A stretch of DNA of 64,000 nt from Yponomeuta sedellus (taxonomy: Eukaryota; Arthropoda; Insecta; Lepidoptera; Yponomeutidae): contig OW203734.1 in the NCBI GenBank assembly GCA_934045075.1, positions 16,349,680-16,413,679 of the forward strand. The letters run 5' to 3'. A program made the translations under genes and the position numbers. The notes under the pieces were generated by a model that was not told where the DNA came from, made no database searches, and was given only the letters and a program-made list of their open reading frames with translations. Positions 1 through 24,897 of this stretch are shown piece by piece; positions within the stretch are counted from its first letter, which is position 1, and each line of letters starts with the position of its first letter.

Positions 1-186
1 TGTTAATAGGGATGTGACATCATAGTAGAGCCCAATTTGTATTGCGTGTTTTGTACCACGTGACAAAAATGACTTCGATCGGTAGAAAAAAACAGGTTTC
101 GTAACTTAACAACAATTTCCAACGGGATCAAAAGTACTTTTATATGCAAGCTCTCCATCGATGGAGTTGTTCACGGTATGTCCTAC

Positions 187-11640
<11,454 letters not shown>

Positions 11641-12246
11641 TTTGGCAAATCTTAGATGACTCTGTACTTTAGTGGAATAGAAATTCTACAAGCAAATCAC
11701 TGAAGAATTTTTTGACGGATTGCAATTTTGACTTGACGGCAAGTTTTTTTTTAACACGGATGGTTGTCTATGGTCATCCAATCCAAGAGCAAGTTGTGCA
11801 CAGAGTGTCATAAGGATTGTCTATGGTCTAGAGATGCCTTATTTCCGAACCGATAAAGTACGGTTTTTCCAGCTGCATTTCCGGGAAAACCAGAAACGGA
11901 AATGCAGGTATGATACCATCAAGAAAAATTATTTTGACTTGACGGCTGACGTGAAAGAAAAACAAAAAACAGTTTTCAATAATGTCTCAAGCAAAATTTT
12001 AATGAAAATATTGCACATACACCTTTGGTAAGCAATTCTGGAAGTGTAACCGCTTTATGTTTTGAAATGCACGATATTTTCCAACATATTCCTTCATTTC
12101 AGGGCCCTTTTGGTTTGTGTAACAGGCAGACCCACATTCTTATTTCGGAAGCTTTTATCGATGTATATTTCAATTTCCTGGAAGCCAGATAATGTATTAC
12201 ACAAAATAGTTTAGATAATCTCAATTTATACAGCCACGATAAACAA
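11641..12246. promoter_or_regulatory. Divergent intergenic region between Ubqn and TTLL6, probable bidirectional promoter
   Basis: 606 bp separate the two divergent start codons (11640 minus, 12247 plus), so both promoters and 5' UTRs must lie here unless upstream non-coding exons exist. The strings 'ggatggttgtctatggtc' and 'ggattgtctatggtct' occur about 65 bp apart. No unambiguous TATA box was recognised. Its role is inferred from position only. Confidence 0.45.
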
Positions 12247-15200
12247 ATGGAATCGGTAAGCGTTACTAATTCTCATTTGAAGATAAATTATCACCAAAGA
12301 AAACAAGTTCGTCACGAAGACGTCTCGATTTTCTTTCATAGTGGACTGGGTGAAAGAAATTGGTAGGTGACACTAAATACACCTTCCAGGAATTAGAAGA
12401 CACTTTCCTGTGTGACGAGGGCGTCCTACTGCCACGAACGCCTCGAAGCCCTATCAAGCAGCTCAGCCCGAACTTTAGCCCCGTCCGAACTCCTCACCAG
12501 AGTCCCAAAAGAGCCATTAATGTCAATAAAAAGAAAAATGAAAAAACGTCTGAAGGTAGCTATAGCCAGACAGCTTTAAAGCTTCGCCTCGGAGGCGCAA
12601 TAAATTTTATTGAGTGAAGCGCTCGTGGCCTAGTTGAACCGAGTGATTGGAATCAATCACTTGGTTAAGCAACAACAGGCGCGATTAGGTGCAGGATGAG
12701 TGACCGTCCTGTGACTACCGCTAGCGGCATTTTTCCGAGCGCTTCCGTGCTTCGCAAGGCACGTTAAACCGTTGGTGCCGGCTGTCATGTAATGGCAGTC
12801 GTTAAGCCATGTCAGAGGCCTCACGGGCGGCTTGATAACTTCTGACAGTAAGACCCGCCACTGTCTTACAATCCTCCACCAACCCGGACTTGGCCCCCGT
12901 GGTGGAGTATGGCTGAGTATGGCCTAACCTACCTGCGATGCAGGAAGAGACCCGTGCCCCAACAGTGGGGACATGCAAGGTTTGATATCGAGTGATTGAG
13001 AAATACTTACAATGCGTATGTGCAGCAGTCACTCCTAATAGCATCGTATTGTGCAGCCAGTATTTCTCCCATTTGGAAAAAAAATGTGATGCATTTGGAC
13101 TCGACTATCCGCCCGCCAGCTCGAGCTGATCTTGATAATCAAACAATACCAACTTCAATCGACAGCACATTCACCTTTACACTACTTTAGTACGTTGTCT
13201 TTGCAACAGAATTGTAAAGCTTCATGAGCTGTCTACTGAACCTCCGCCCGTTAGGTCAGCGCCTAAAGAGTGGTCTTCTAGCCTGCTACAACAGAACGGA
13301 TGACCTTTTTAAATTAGGCGTAGTTTTATTACGATTATTTTAGACTTCTAACGCCATCAGCAGGTATAGCAACAATAAGTGTCTCTCCGTCGAAGGTTAG
13401 CTGTAGACTCTTTGCATGCGCCTAGCCAGGCCAACCAATCCAATTTTTCCATCGTCATCTTTATCAACGTATGATAGCTACTCTCCAGCCACCTGCATCT
13501 TTAACAACGCTTTCAAAACCAACAGAGGAGAGGGAGGCGGCTGAGCAGCAGCAAAGCCAAGAGGAGAAGGTGGCCGCCGAGAACATAGCGACCATAATGC
13601 GCCACTACGAGACCAAGCTGTACGGCGAAGACGACACGTCGCAGCCGACCTCCCGCCCCGCCCCCGTCATACCGCTCGACCTCGCGCGCAAGAAAAAGAA
13701 ACGAAAGCGGTTGTTAGATGCTCAGTGCAATGATTTTCCAATAAGGTCTATTTGCGGACCGAAAGCGAAGCAGTCTTGATACTTTGGGGCTCGACTCGAG
13801 GGCTCCGCCGTGGGGTCGGCAACGTGGAGCTAGTGCCGCAGGCACTGTCGTGGTTCTGAACGGCTTTGATTGTATTAGCGCATCGCCATTTTCTTTTCGT
13901 TTGCCAATGAGAGATGTAGCGGCGTAGAATTTTTCCGTTGCCTTCCCCATTGCAAGTACGAACGATCTTTGTTGCCTTTATTCGCAGCAGGCTAATATAA
14001 ACTAACGCATATACCTACCATCGTAGAATTTAACCGAAGTAGTAGCCGTTATGTCTCAGTTCGTTCATTCTCGCACAGGATGTCCTTTAGCGTTGTATTT
14101 TTTTCTCTTTGAAATGGTAGAGAAACAAGTACAAATCATAGGTTATCAGTGGCCCGTTAGACCTGTTGCTCGAATAATTGCAGTAGTTACTCAAATAATC
14201 AACAAGTTTCTTCGTCACAGGTGCTTTCAATCTGGTAATCAACGTTCGATCTTTTATATATATATACCATCATATTCCGACACGAGCGTAAATATTCTCT
14301 TTACAAAGGGAGCTAAATAAATCATCTGTAGGTAGAGTTTAATTTCTACTTAGTGTAAGTCTTATAAGTAATCCTAGGTTGAACATAAACTTTCAAAAGT
14401 TAAAAAACTTTGTCCTATTTCCTATTTGCTCTTAGGCCAAAATTAAATCCAAACTTCTATCCTGTGCCATCTCGAACCACTTAACTACCACGAGCATATT
14501 CATTGTCTGTACTAATTCCATCTAAAACGCCATTACCTTTAACACAACAGATCACAAATAACCATCTGTCTTACAAACTGTCGTTACGAGTCCATACGCA
14601 AGGTGGCCAGTGCTTTCGGCATGCGCGAGGTCTCGGAAGAGGAAGCGTGGAATTTCTACTGGACTGACATGAGCGTCTCCGTTGAGAGGGCCAAGGAGAT
14701 GAAGCGTTTCCAGAGGATCAACCACTTTCCTGGCATGCTGGAAATTTGCCGGTATGTGAAGGTTGCTTACTACAGGCTGTCTTTTTTCCAATGATTGCGA
14801 AGTGGTAATCGTAAGGTTGTTTACTAGTAGTACGCTCTTGCTGCTTGGTGATTTTGAATTTTGGGGCTCGCAAATATAAACTCATGAAGGTAATGGAAAA
14901 CATCAAGAGATCCTGCGTGTTTGAGATGCTAAGCGTCGTTCATGAGGTTCACATACTTAGTTACTTCAGCGCCCGTACACTCTCTTTCTCTTAGAAGGAG
15001 AGATTACGCGCTCTGCCATACAGACTGACTCTATCTGGAAAGGGTTTAAATGGGAAAATCATCTAGCTATACCATAAATGGTATATCCTTATCATTCTAT
15101 GCTCAGATAAATCAGTAATAATTACAGTGACATCAGTTAAAAAAAGAAGAGTAATGCTGAGTGTTGATTTGCCTTAATAATAGCCTGATAGAAGATCTAA

Positions 15201-18200
15201 TTCAAAAGCACTAAAAATGGTAATAAATGTTACCAACTTGGTTTGTGTTTCAGGCGCCACGGTCTCATTAAAATATGTTTGTTGCAGAAAAGACTTGCTC
15301 GCTCGAAATCTAAATAGGATGCAAAAAATCTACCCGAAAGAGTATAATTTCTTTCCTAAAACTTGGTGCTTACCTGCTGAGTAAGTGTAACCCTTCATTA
15401 GTCCACCGCCGTGATTGACATAAAACGTTTTTGCCACTGGAGCTTCCATCAGATCCCAATTCTATAATACGCACAACAAATGTAAAAGTTTGTACATCTG
15501 CTGTCTATCATGTCATCCTGAAAAATGGACCATATTATGGAACTTAAGATAATTATCTTTTATCCAAATCCCACAAATAATGTGATAAAAAAAAAGATAA
15601 AAACGTTTATTGCCATATAAAAAGTACATAATATAGGTACAGACCCCCACACTAGGCTATGCCTGTCCCGTGGGGGATGAATAGTGTTCTATTCTAACCA
15701 TATTATTATGGCTTATAGGACCCCTCCGTTTACTTTTGTGTGAGTACCTATGCGACGTATGTTGAAGTTTTCGACACGAATTATCATTTTACGCTTTTGC
15801 ATGTTTCAGTTTTGGCGAAGCTCTCTCTTATAGCAAAGCTCGCAAAAATAAGACGTTTATCATAAAACCCGAGTGCGGCAGCCAGGGTCGCGGTATCTAC
15901 TTGACGAAATCCCTGAAGGACATTAAACCCACGGATAAACTTATTTGCCAGGTCTGATATATAAAACTTATTTAACAATTTTAGTTACTAAAAACTCGAT
16001 TCCTTAGATTAGAATATTCCTAAAATGTATAATGGTCTTTCCCTTTGCCTCATTGCATTTTAGTTGTTTTTTAGGAGAATTATGTTTCTACAAATAGATG
16101 TCTTATTTATAAAAACACAACCTCTAGAACAAACCCCTCATAGGCCGTTAAAATAATTAATCTTTTTATTGCACTGACGTTTTAAAGATTAAATCAATAA
16201 AGTCCGCCTTATGATGGCATAAGGCGGACTTTATTTAATTGAATTTTTTTGCCCGCATAAGCGGGCAAGGAAGCAAGAAATTTAATAAAAATGAAATTTA
16301 AGAAACTTGCTTATGATAAGGAGTAATTAAATAAAATTACACAACTTTAGACAGGGCGCTCATTAGGGGAGGCTATGTCCAGCAGCGGACTAGTATAGCC
16401 TGACGACAACCACGACGACGACAGCACAACTTTAAAAACATACTCATATAAAATGTAGATAATTAAATAAACTGGCGTCTTTCCTTTTGCTACAGACTAT
16501 TTAAAGTGACTGAGGAGTGTTTCAAGAAATCGTGTTTCTTAAATATGTCGTTTTCTAACAGGGACACAATAGAGCAGATTTTTGGAGCCTACTAAGCATG
16601 CCCATAAGACCTAATTGATTGTGTTGGTGATCTAAGCAATGTTTGAACGTGACTATACATTATGTTAAAAGAAGACGACGCAGGATAAATCTTGAGGAAC
16701 ATTGCATCTCACGTGTTACTAATTATGATTTTTAATGAATCGCAATGCTCGTTGCGAAAAGCATTTAGACCCGCGTTTATCTCGTTACACAGAGACCCAT
16801 TTTGGAATTTCTATGATAACCCAAGAAGAACCAAGACTAAAGCAGATTATTCTAAGTTTTCCGTTCCAGGTGTACCTAGCAAAACCATATTTGGTGGATG
16901 GATACAAATTCGACATTCGCGTGTACACTCTCATAACATCTTGTGATCCACTGAGGATCTTTGTGTACAACGAAGGACTTGTAAGGTGTGTATATCTACA
17001 AAAGAAATGAGCCAGTAACCACTACTTTATTTGGTGCTTCTATTACAATTTAGCGTAAATCAAATTAAAATGTTATCGTAACACATGTCTGGATGAGACC
17101 TACCATGTGCCTACCTACCCACTCTAGTGGGTTGGAACTTATTGTAAGAAACGCCTGCGATGCTTTGTATGGTTATGCGTGACTGTTTATTTGTTTTATT
17201 TTTAGCTGTCCCATATTAATTAGCCTACGGCTTCACAGATTTTTATGATTTTTTGTGTATATTTATAATACCGATATATCACAAAATACCTACACCAAAA
17301 TTAATAAAAAGAAATGGTGAATCCGTTTCGGAGGAGTTCGATAACAAACACTTACCCGAGATTTTCATATATTACATACATTATTTATATTTAATCTGGT
17401 ACTGAAATAAAAATATATTATAATTAATATTTTCAATTTAATAGACCGTTAGACACAGAAACATGTGCTGGGCAAAACGATATCCATACCAAAGGAAGGA
17501 TTCACACAAGGATTCGAATGAACGAAGAATTAACGCGCTAACAATGGATAATTATTGTCAGCTCAACGAAACTCATTACTGTGCACTTCTGTATGGTTTT
17601 AATTTTGGTTTTCATCACTCTCCTAATACAGGTTCGCCACTAGCCGCTACGCAGACCCAAGCATAAACAACACGACAAATGTGTTTATGCACCTCACCAA
17701 CTACGCTTTGAATAAGCATAGCCGCACCTACGTGTACGACTCAGAGGCTGGGAGCAAACGGTAAGTCGTATCTAACCTCTTTTTAGATACCTACATAGAG
17801 TACCAACGCGTCATCATCATCAGCCATTTGACGCCTAGTGCAGTGTATCCTCATGTGGGCTCCTTCATGGTTTTCAAAGCTTCCCGGTATTGTGTCGCGC
17901 GTTAATATAACGCGTAGAAGGAAATTTGAAAGAGCGAGGAGCAACCTATCAATATTATACTGTATGTATTTAAGTTGCATGGTGTGTCTGTTACGCATGA
18001 TAAGTGTTGATCTTTTCCGTATTGTGTCCACAATTTCACTGATTTCTTGCATGTGGGTATGTTGGTAAATATACAAACTTGTCCTTGTCTCTGATACCGT
18101 TATTAGGAATATGCTGGACATATTCATACGACCATGTCTTCTCCTATTGTTGATTAAAATATGTATGTACAGCATGGTTCATTTAAGCCCGCGGAACTCC

Positions 18201-21200
18201 GTAGGTAAGACCCGCAGGTTCTTTTACTCAAACACCACTCGAGAAACTCTATCCAAGAACTCTCCGCCCTATTAAGACTACAAACGACTACGCATAGTAG
18301 TTAAACGATTCGTCGTGAGTCGTACCGTGTACTATGAGCGAATCTATGTGACCGATGAGGAATCGATGCGACCAATATTACGCTCGTTCGTTGCGTAAAA
18401 CATTGCGTCTGCGTGTGTCGTAAAATGACTACACCTGTTTCCACCACATTTCCGGGGCGTCAGCAAGATCTCCACGCTGAACAAGATCCTGCTGTCCCAA
18501 GGCGTGGACCTGGATCGGCTGTGGCATTCAATCGACCAAGTCATCGTCAAGACCATTATCTCCGCCTGGCCGATACTCAAGCACAGCTACCATGCTTGCT
18601 TCCCGTCGCATGACATGGTCATTACTGATGTTATCTACTGTTTCACCTTATTGAAATTGCATTATCAGTGCTGCTTCAGTGGGGATTGTTTTAGATTTTA
18701 TGTAGCAGCGTTGATTGTATGAAGATGCACTGATTTATAGTTATTTGGATTGTTTATGTGTGGGTATCTACATATTTTGATGTTGTATATTAACCGTAAG
18801 TAGATTGTTGTTCCACTTTATCTAATTTACTGGCACTACGTTACGTACTTAAGTACTTAGATTTAAATATTTCACCCCTTAGAGATATTTTTTTATTGCA
18901 CACCAGAAATTGTATTGCCAAAGATTAGGTACTTGATATATATTTAGGTACATTTTGCTAACTGCACTTTTTACTTGAATCATCTCTGTAGCAAGCAGCT
19001 TTAGGACGACTACTATAAAATCCTTTGCCCTCAACAGGTACACGCGTGTTTTGAAATTCTTGGATTCGACATTCTACTAGATCACAGACTTCATCCTTAT
19101 ATCTTAGAGGTAAGACTAGTACCTTAATGGATGTAATTAGCACATCCTGACATCACTGATAGCTATTTCCTATATACGAGAATTTGACAGTTCTGCCTTT
19201 TATTCTAATTTCAACTTCATTGCTCAAACAGTTAATGTCGACGATGAAAAAACAGCCGTTCTAGAGCGTTCTGCGGATTCTTTCAATGATTTCAAACCGA
19301 TCAAAGTTCCAGCCTGAACCCTCTCCCCAGGTGAACCATTCGCCGAGCTTCCACACAGACACGCAGCTCGACCGCGAGGTCAAGGAGGGTCTTCTCACCG
19401 ACACGTTCACGATGCTCAACATTTGGCAGTGCGACAAGAAACGCGTACTGGAAGAGGACCGCAAGCGCATCCGCGACCGGCTCTTGCAGACTAACAAGTT
19501 AGAAAATTGCTTTAAAATATTGCTTACGATTAGAAATTCGCGCTACCACAGCGTACCGCAGCAATCAACGTATAACACTGTTAATTAAATAATTAGGGGC
19601 TGGACAATTATAAACAAATAATTTCAGATTTTCTGAATTCTCGCAACCGGAGGAAAAGGAACAAGAGAAGAGTCCGTGGCAAACGCAGATACAATGGGAA
19701 GAAACGCATTTAGGGAACTTCAGGTAAGAATGAAATCACCTATTTGTAGTTTATTGACTTTCGAAAGTACGGGGAATTATAAGGCGAGCTGTCATTGTTT
19801 CAGCTTAGTCAGTTCTCAGTAAACTTTGCAATACGTGCAAGGATAGTAAAAAGCAATACGCAAACTTCACTAGGACACGCAATACATCTCTGAACTGAGT
19901 GGACATTATGGTTTTTAGCTAACTACCTTTATTTAACGAAACTGTGGGTAGATGGTGTTACGAGGAGCCTTAATTCTTTGTGAAGAAACTGCGAAATCCC
20001 CTCAATACCAGTGCGAAATAAAGATCTCTATAATCTAAACAGATCTTAGAATTTTACGCGTTCATATGGGTTAAGCACTCCATAAAATAACCGTAACACA
20101 AAAACTGTGACACTCAACGAGCAAATACACAAATGCACCCCAGGTAAACGTAGCAGCAATATCCCCTGAAAACCGAGGCCCTTTCTCCCCCAGACGAGTA
20201 TACCCGGTGGGCGAGCGATACGCGTCGCTGTTCCAGCAGCCCGCCGGCTCGTGGTCGTACACCGGCACAGATTGGGTACGTGGAACTAACTGGGCTCACT
20301 GTTTCTCCCAGGCGTGTGTACCCAGTGGGCGAGCAGTACGCCTCGCTGTTCCAGCAGCCCTCTGGGTCCCTCTACACTGGTACCGCGTCGTCCCGCGCGC
20401 GGGGCGACTGCACCCGGATCCAGCGGGAGGAGTTCCAGGTGATTGGCGTCATGGTAAATAGCGTCCGGGCGTTCAGGGCGGTTGGAAGGGTCGGTGAAAG
20501 GCTGACATCGTATGAATGGTTCTGGTATAAAGTTCGTGACTAGGGCCCAATTTTATATGGCATAGCTGATTTACGCACAAAATAACAAGTAAGACCCGGC
20601 TATTCAACGTAAAACGAATTGTGTTATGAAACGCGACATTGGACATAGTTCTAAGTTTGCTGTAATTTAGACTCGCATTTATAGAGATCGTTATAATATG
20701 GTCTAGACATTCTGTTCTTTGTTGACTTTGTGTGAATTGGATATTTATCAGTAAGTAATCGAAGCATCAGTTTTTATAAGGTGAATGTTCTGTTTGTATA
20801 CGAAGACAAAAATTTCTCAGTTGCCTCCCCAATAAAATAGGTACTATCGACCAAAATTCGATCTGCACCGCAATACTGAACCAACTGCTTTAAGTTAGCA
20901 TTTAGGTAATTATTAATTAGATTTAGGAGCTTTGTGACACTCCTCGATTATAACCTAATGGTGTTGAGGCATTGAAAAGGTCTCAACCGCCGATTGATGC
21001 TTACTGTATCTTGAGAACTATTTAAATACCTCTGTGTAACACAGCAAGAAGAGGATAGAAAGCAAATATGGCCGCTTCCATACTTTTCCACTGCTGGGGT
21101 AAGGACTCCCCCATTTCGGAGTTTTCTGGACTACCGCAGACCACTCCGGCAGAATCTGACTGGTGAGATAATCATCCAGATCAACATCACGATGTTGGTC

Positions 21201-24025
21201 GAGATTATCTCCAGTTTTCTAGGGCGGCCGCGAATTCAATATCCGTTCAGTGGCACCAACTCGGTCTCGCCCACCTATCCGGGTACTTTCGATTGACATG
21301 GCCAGCCTATCTTCACATTAATTTCGGTACCTGGAGGCTTTTGTCGATTATTCGGAATTTTGCCCGTTTAGTGTGGTGTTTCGGACACGATACAACGTCC
21401 CTTTGATCTGAAAAACCGGATTTTTCTGGTTAAATCTGGGTGCCGTAAGTGAGGACGGGCAGGACTTATTGGCGCATTTTCCACTAAAGAAAGTGTAACA
21501 TGGTGTAAGGTTGCCTTTCATGGACTAGTAGCACTTCCAGACTTTACAGATACGGCGAAACATAGCTCACATTCGCACACTTTTCACAGAAAGTTCTGGA
21601 CAGTAACGAAACTCCTTCGAGACTCATCAAGACCAATTGTTTGCTGCAAGAGAACACGTCCAGAATTGAGAACGCAATTGTAAATTTACATGGTAGAATA
21701 GGGCAACAGAGTATGTATTGAAGTAATAAATAAAAAAATCTTAGTCCTCCCACTGGTGCTAGAAGAATGATATCGTCAACCAACTCCAAGACCTAACTAG
21801 GGAGTTAGGCCTCGCAACCTTGGCCACACATATCGCTTAAGCTTCTTGCTTAGAAATCTGCGTTGAAAAAACAATAAAGAACATTCTATCTCTCCCCAGT
21901 TGTCAAAGGCGAAAGCGGACGCCCTCAAGAAGACTCAAGCGAAGCCGGTAGTGGACAAGAAAGCTATCGAGGAACTGAAAGAGGCAGTTGCCCCATCCAC
22001 CCAACCCGTCGCTGTGGAAAAGACGAGCAAGATCAAAGTGAAAGAAAAAGAGAAGAAAAAGGACAAGGAGAGAGAGAAAGAGAAGGATAAAACACCCAAG
22101 CCTGTAGTTACACCGGTGAGTGCTTGCTTCGTTTACAGAAATTCATTGGTGTGTGAAAAGGCATTGCTTGGTCCGAATGCTGTGTGTCCGAATTACATGG
22201 GTACTACGATGGCTCGAGTCATACGTTTTTTGCCGGATAATGTCAGAATTTGATAATTAATGTACTGGGAGCGCTCGTGGCATAGTGGAACCGAGTAATT
22301 GGAATAAATCACTGGGGTTAAGCAATAACAGGCGTGGGTCAGATGCTGCTGCGTATTGTTGATCTGTAGGTATGTTGATAAACTTCCCCTTGTACTCACG
22401 AATAGGAAGGGAAAAGTTGTGTATCTCGGCAGAGCCCCGCTTACCTGGTTAAGGCTCTGAGGCTGACATTCAGAGACGAAAACTGAAGCTAAGACCGGTC
22501 TCAGAAATGTCAAAATGTACGTGATTTGGACATTTGTAAGACTAGTCTTTGCTTAGTTTTCGTATCTGAATGTCAGCCTTAGTACCTGGAGAGCGCGTAA
22601 CTCAAGGGCGTACGCTTATGGGTAGACTCGCCCTTAGACATTAGAACGGAAAGGAACGTGGCAAGTGGCAATCCCTGGTCTCAGCCTACCCCTCAGGAAT
22701 AGATAGAGAACACTTTATTGCACAACCAGAAAAAAGAATACAACCATGATTGATTTCTCAAATCTAAGTAATGTTATACAATTGGCGGTCTTATTGCTAA
22801 GAGCGATCTCTTCCAGACAACCTTTGGATAGAGTGGACATGCGTGAGTTTGTGTATGTATCTTGAGTAACATTGTATATGTTTATGGTATGGTAATGTCC
22901 TCGCAGCCAGAGGAGAAGGAGCCGAAACCGGCCTACGTACTGTGCTCGTACGAGCCTGATCCCATCGTGGAGAAGGAGGAGCGTGAGCGTGTCAACCAGC
23001 TAGCACAGCGAGACTTTCTCATTCGCTCTTACGGGATGCTCGAACAAGTATGTGCCTTCTGAATTTGCTTTAAGTAGGTAGAAGGAAAGAGTGAAGTTTT
23101 AAACTATAGTTAAATAGTCTCAATTTTAACAAACAACATTTACATACTAGCACATACATTGCTTCTGGCCCCACACTAGGATACCTTGTGTCATGGGAAC
23201 TAGAAACAACAACATCACAAACATGTAAACATCCAAGACCCGAACCTGGGACCTCTTGCATGGTAGGCAGACGCGCTACCGTTACGCCACGGAGGTCGAC
23301 AATGAACATTATCAAAATTAAAACCCCTTTCCTTTTAGTGTTAACAGCGAGACTAACCCATGGCTTTTTTGTATTATTTTACCTACTGTATTTTATAACT
23401 ACAAGCTGTAAGATCTCCAAATGTAAAAATAAAATAATACCACCACCAGATAGCGCAGTAGGACTTCCTTATTCGCTTGTATGAGAAATGCTCAAAAATG
23501 TATCTACTCGTAAGAAGTGAAAGTCTAGTATGGACTAAATAAAATGTCATTATCCAAATGTGCAATTTCGAACACTGCAAACGTTTTGCATATTTACATT
23601 ATAGTCTGTAAGCTTTTAGAATATACCTCGGCTACTATCGGATAGAGTCGGATATATTCGAGTCATAGAAATATCGGAATTAATATAACACTTAATTTCG
23701 GAATCAGAACTCGATCATCGATACGAAAACCGCAGCCTACTCCAGAGCCCGAGGTATATTCTATAAGCTAACAGACTATACAACATATCTAAAGATAAAC
23801 AGCAAAGGATCGAATAAATAATAAGTATGAGCGACATGTCATAAGGTAAGATACGAAAGAGCTAAGAGATGTGTAATTTGTTTTTTATTGCAGATTTACC
23901 TAGTAATGAAAAAGATGGGCACGCTAAGACCTGAGGACGAACGTAAATATGGCGTGTACGGACGTTTATCCGTGGTCTCTCACTCGCCCAAGGTACTACC
24001 ACCTCTGTGCCAAGTTAACCCTTAA
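12247..24025 (+). CDS. TTLL6: Tubulin polyglutamylase, TTLL6/TTLL13 type, about 16 exons
   Basis: TTLL6/13 enzymes add glutamate chains to tubulin tails of cilia and stable microtubules, using ATP. Proposed exons: 12247-12255, 12390-12555, 13478-13712, 14551-14751, 15288-15380, 15810-15951, 16870-16985, 17632-17760, 18464-18617, 19038-19109, 19331-19497, 19628-19723, 20312-20438, 21900-22115, 22907-23047, 23894-24025. All phases agree and the product is about 731 residues. Key motifs in order: basic KKKKRKR, NFYWTDMSVSVERAKEM, RINHFPGMLEICRKDLLARN, the ATP-grasp loop KPECGSQGRGIYL, DIRVYTLITSCDPLRIFVYN, MHLTNYALNKHS, and CFEILGFDILLDHR...LEVNHSPSFHTD, which carries the metal-binding Glu and Asn. 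A Lys/Glu-rich tail follows. The first three exons are supported only by phase and splice sites. The 3' end is uncertain: exon 16 may run to TAA at 24023, or splice at 23992 to a tiny exon at 24640 ending TGA. Confidence 0.85.
12600..12985. repeat. Dispersed lepidopteran repeat in TTLL6 intron 2
   Basis: The block starts 'tgagtgaagcgctcgtggcc' and contains 'cgcaaggcacgttaaaccgt' and 'gtcgttaagccatgtcagag', phrases of a common moth and butterfly dispersed repeat. A shorter copy of its head ('gagcgctcgtggcatagtgg') lies at 22268-22340 in TTLL6 intron 14. No coding capacity is evident. Confidence 0.5.
16196..16235. repeat. Perfect 18-bp hairpin with 4-nt loop
   Basis: 'aataaagtccgccttatg' (16196-16213) is followed by atgg and its exact reverse complement (16218-16235). 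A second small hairpin, 'tgcccgc-ataa-gcgggca', lies about 15 bp downstream. It sits in TTLL6 intron 6, probably as part of a dispersed element. No terminator or RNA function is claimed. Confidence 0.75.
20194..20275 (+). CDS. TTLL6: Alternative exon 13a of TTLL6 (tandem partial duplicate of exon 13)
   Basis: This segment encodes RVYPVGERYASLFQQP and then GSWSYTGTDW. The next exon, 20312-20438, encodes RVYPVGEQYASLFQQP and continues through TASSRARGDC to TRIQREEFQ. Both have a pyrimidine-rich acceptor (ctttctcccccag, ctgtttctcccag), both enter in the same phase, and both leave in phase 0 (TGG|GTACGT, CAG|GTGATT), so either could join exon 14. The gap between them is only 36 nt, too short for ordinary insect splicing. 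The long copy matches the family better; the short one could be an alternative exon or a non-functional duplicate. Confidence 0.6.
21090..21500. repeat. Diverged copy of the dispersed repeat found at 5387-6120
   Basis: Phrases such as 'cactgctggggtaaggactc', 'gtcgattattcgg' and 'gtgaggacgggcaggactta' align in order with the repeat in the ubiquilin intron, here without the internal 303-bp duplication. It lies in TTLL6 intron 13 and is non-coding. Confidence 0.55.
22698..22830. repeat. Dispersed repeat ('ctttattgcacaccag' / 'ttccagacaacc' type)
   Basis: It starts with 'acactttattgcacaaccag' and ends near 'gatctcttccagacaacctt'. The same pattern recurs at 49008-49125 in the MBD2/3 gene and, in part, near 18885. 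This resembles the 3' end of a widely dispersed lepidopteran LINE; no coding part is left. It lies in TTLL6 intron 14. Confidence 0.55.
23160..23300 (-). repeat. tRNA-derived SINE fragment
   Basis: Read on the minus strand it contains 'gtggcgtaacggtagcgcg' (box A-like) and, 40-odd bases on, 'cccaggttcgggtc' (box B-like), the internal Pol III promoter layout of tRNA-derived SINEs. The anticodon arm does not fold as in a real tRNA, so no tRNA gene is called. It lies in TTLL6 intron 15. Confidence 0.5.
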
Positions 24026-24897
24026 CTCTCTTTATAATTTGATTTTTATTTCTTTTTAGTAACAAGGACCATTTTCTATTGTACCCTAGTGTCCTAGTTT
24101 GTTATTGGTATGTATACTTTTATTTATTGTTGTTACAAATGTTCTCAGGGCATTTCACATGACCTTCCACAAACCTAAGGATGCCAAAATGATGTGATGA
24201 GCGACTCTACCTGTGATTCTAGCCTTAAGTAAAGAACGTCGCATCATGATCAGAATGTCACCTTGAAATTTTGTTAACAAATTCGATGTCGCCTGTAAAT
24301 GCAGATTTCAAACGACACGTCATTGGGATTCTTAGGCCGCTTACCCCCGGTTTCTCGTACGCCAACAATCGGTTAATCTACTGTTAAAATTAACAGCTTT
24401 TGTCCCTGTATTTTCTGTACGCACTTTGGCCAACTAACAGCTATTGAAAGTAAATTAACAGATTGTTAGTGTATGAGAAACTGGAGGTTAGTATTATGCA
24501 CGACTCCCTCGGCCAACACAATGTTCTATCTGCTCCCACCGTATAAAAAAAATGGCACTTAGAACATTTATCTCGCATTAATACGCTATTTTTCATTCTA
24601 ACAATTTAATACTGAATAAAATGTTGTGTTTGCCAACAGAGAGCGTGATTGTTGAGCAGCAAGAAATTATTTAAAAAAAGATATTATATTCAAAATCAAA
24701 CAAGCAAAAAAAATAGTTCTAAGGAATTGCAGATGGGACATGGTAAATTCAATGTGTTGCACGCATCTGCGAAGGCAAGCCAACGCCTTCGCAAGCATGA
24801 ACTGAATGAGCGTGGGGACCACTTGGACGATGGTGAGCGAATCTATCTATACCATAAAATTATCCGAATACAGGGCAAGTTAACGAGCACTTATTTT

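Noticed and set aside
13714..13950. Minus-strand frame of 78 codons
   Set aside because: It overlaps TTLL6 intron 3, lacks any recognisable domain, and has no other evidence.
21224..21240. 'gcggccgcgaattc', resembling a NotI-EcoRI cloning linker (contamination)
   Set aside because: It is a single short match inside a repeat that aligns on both sides with the genomic copy at 5387-6120; no vector sequence follows.
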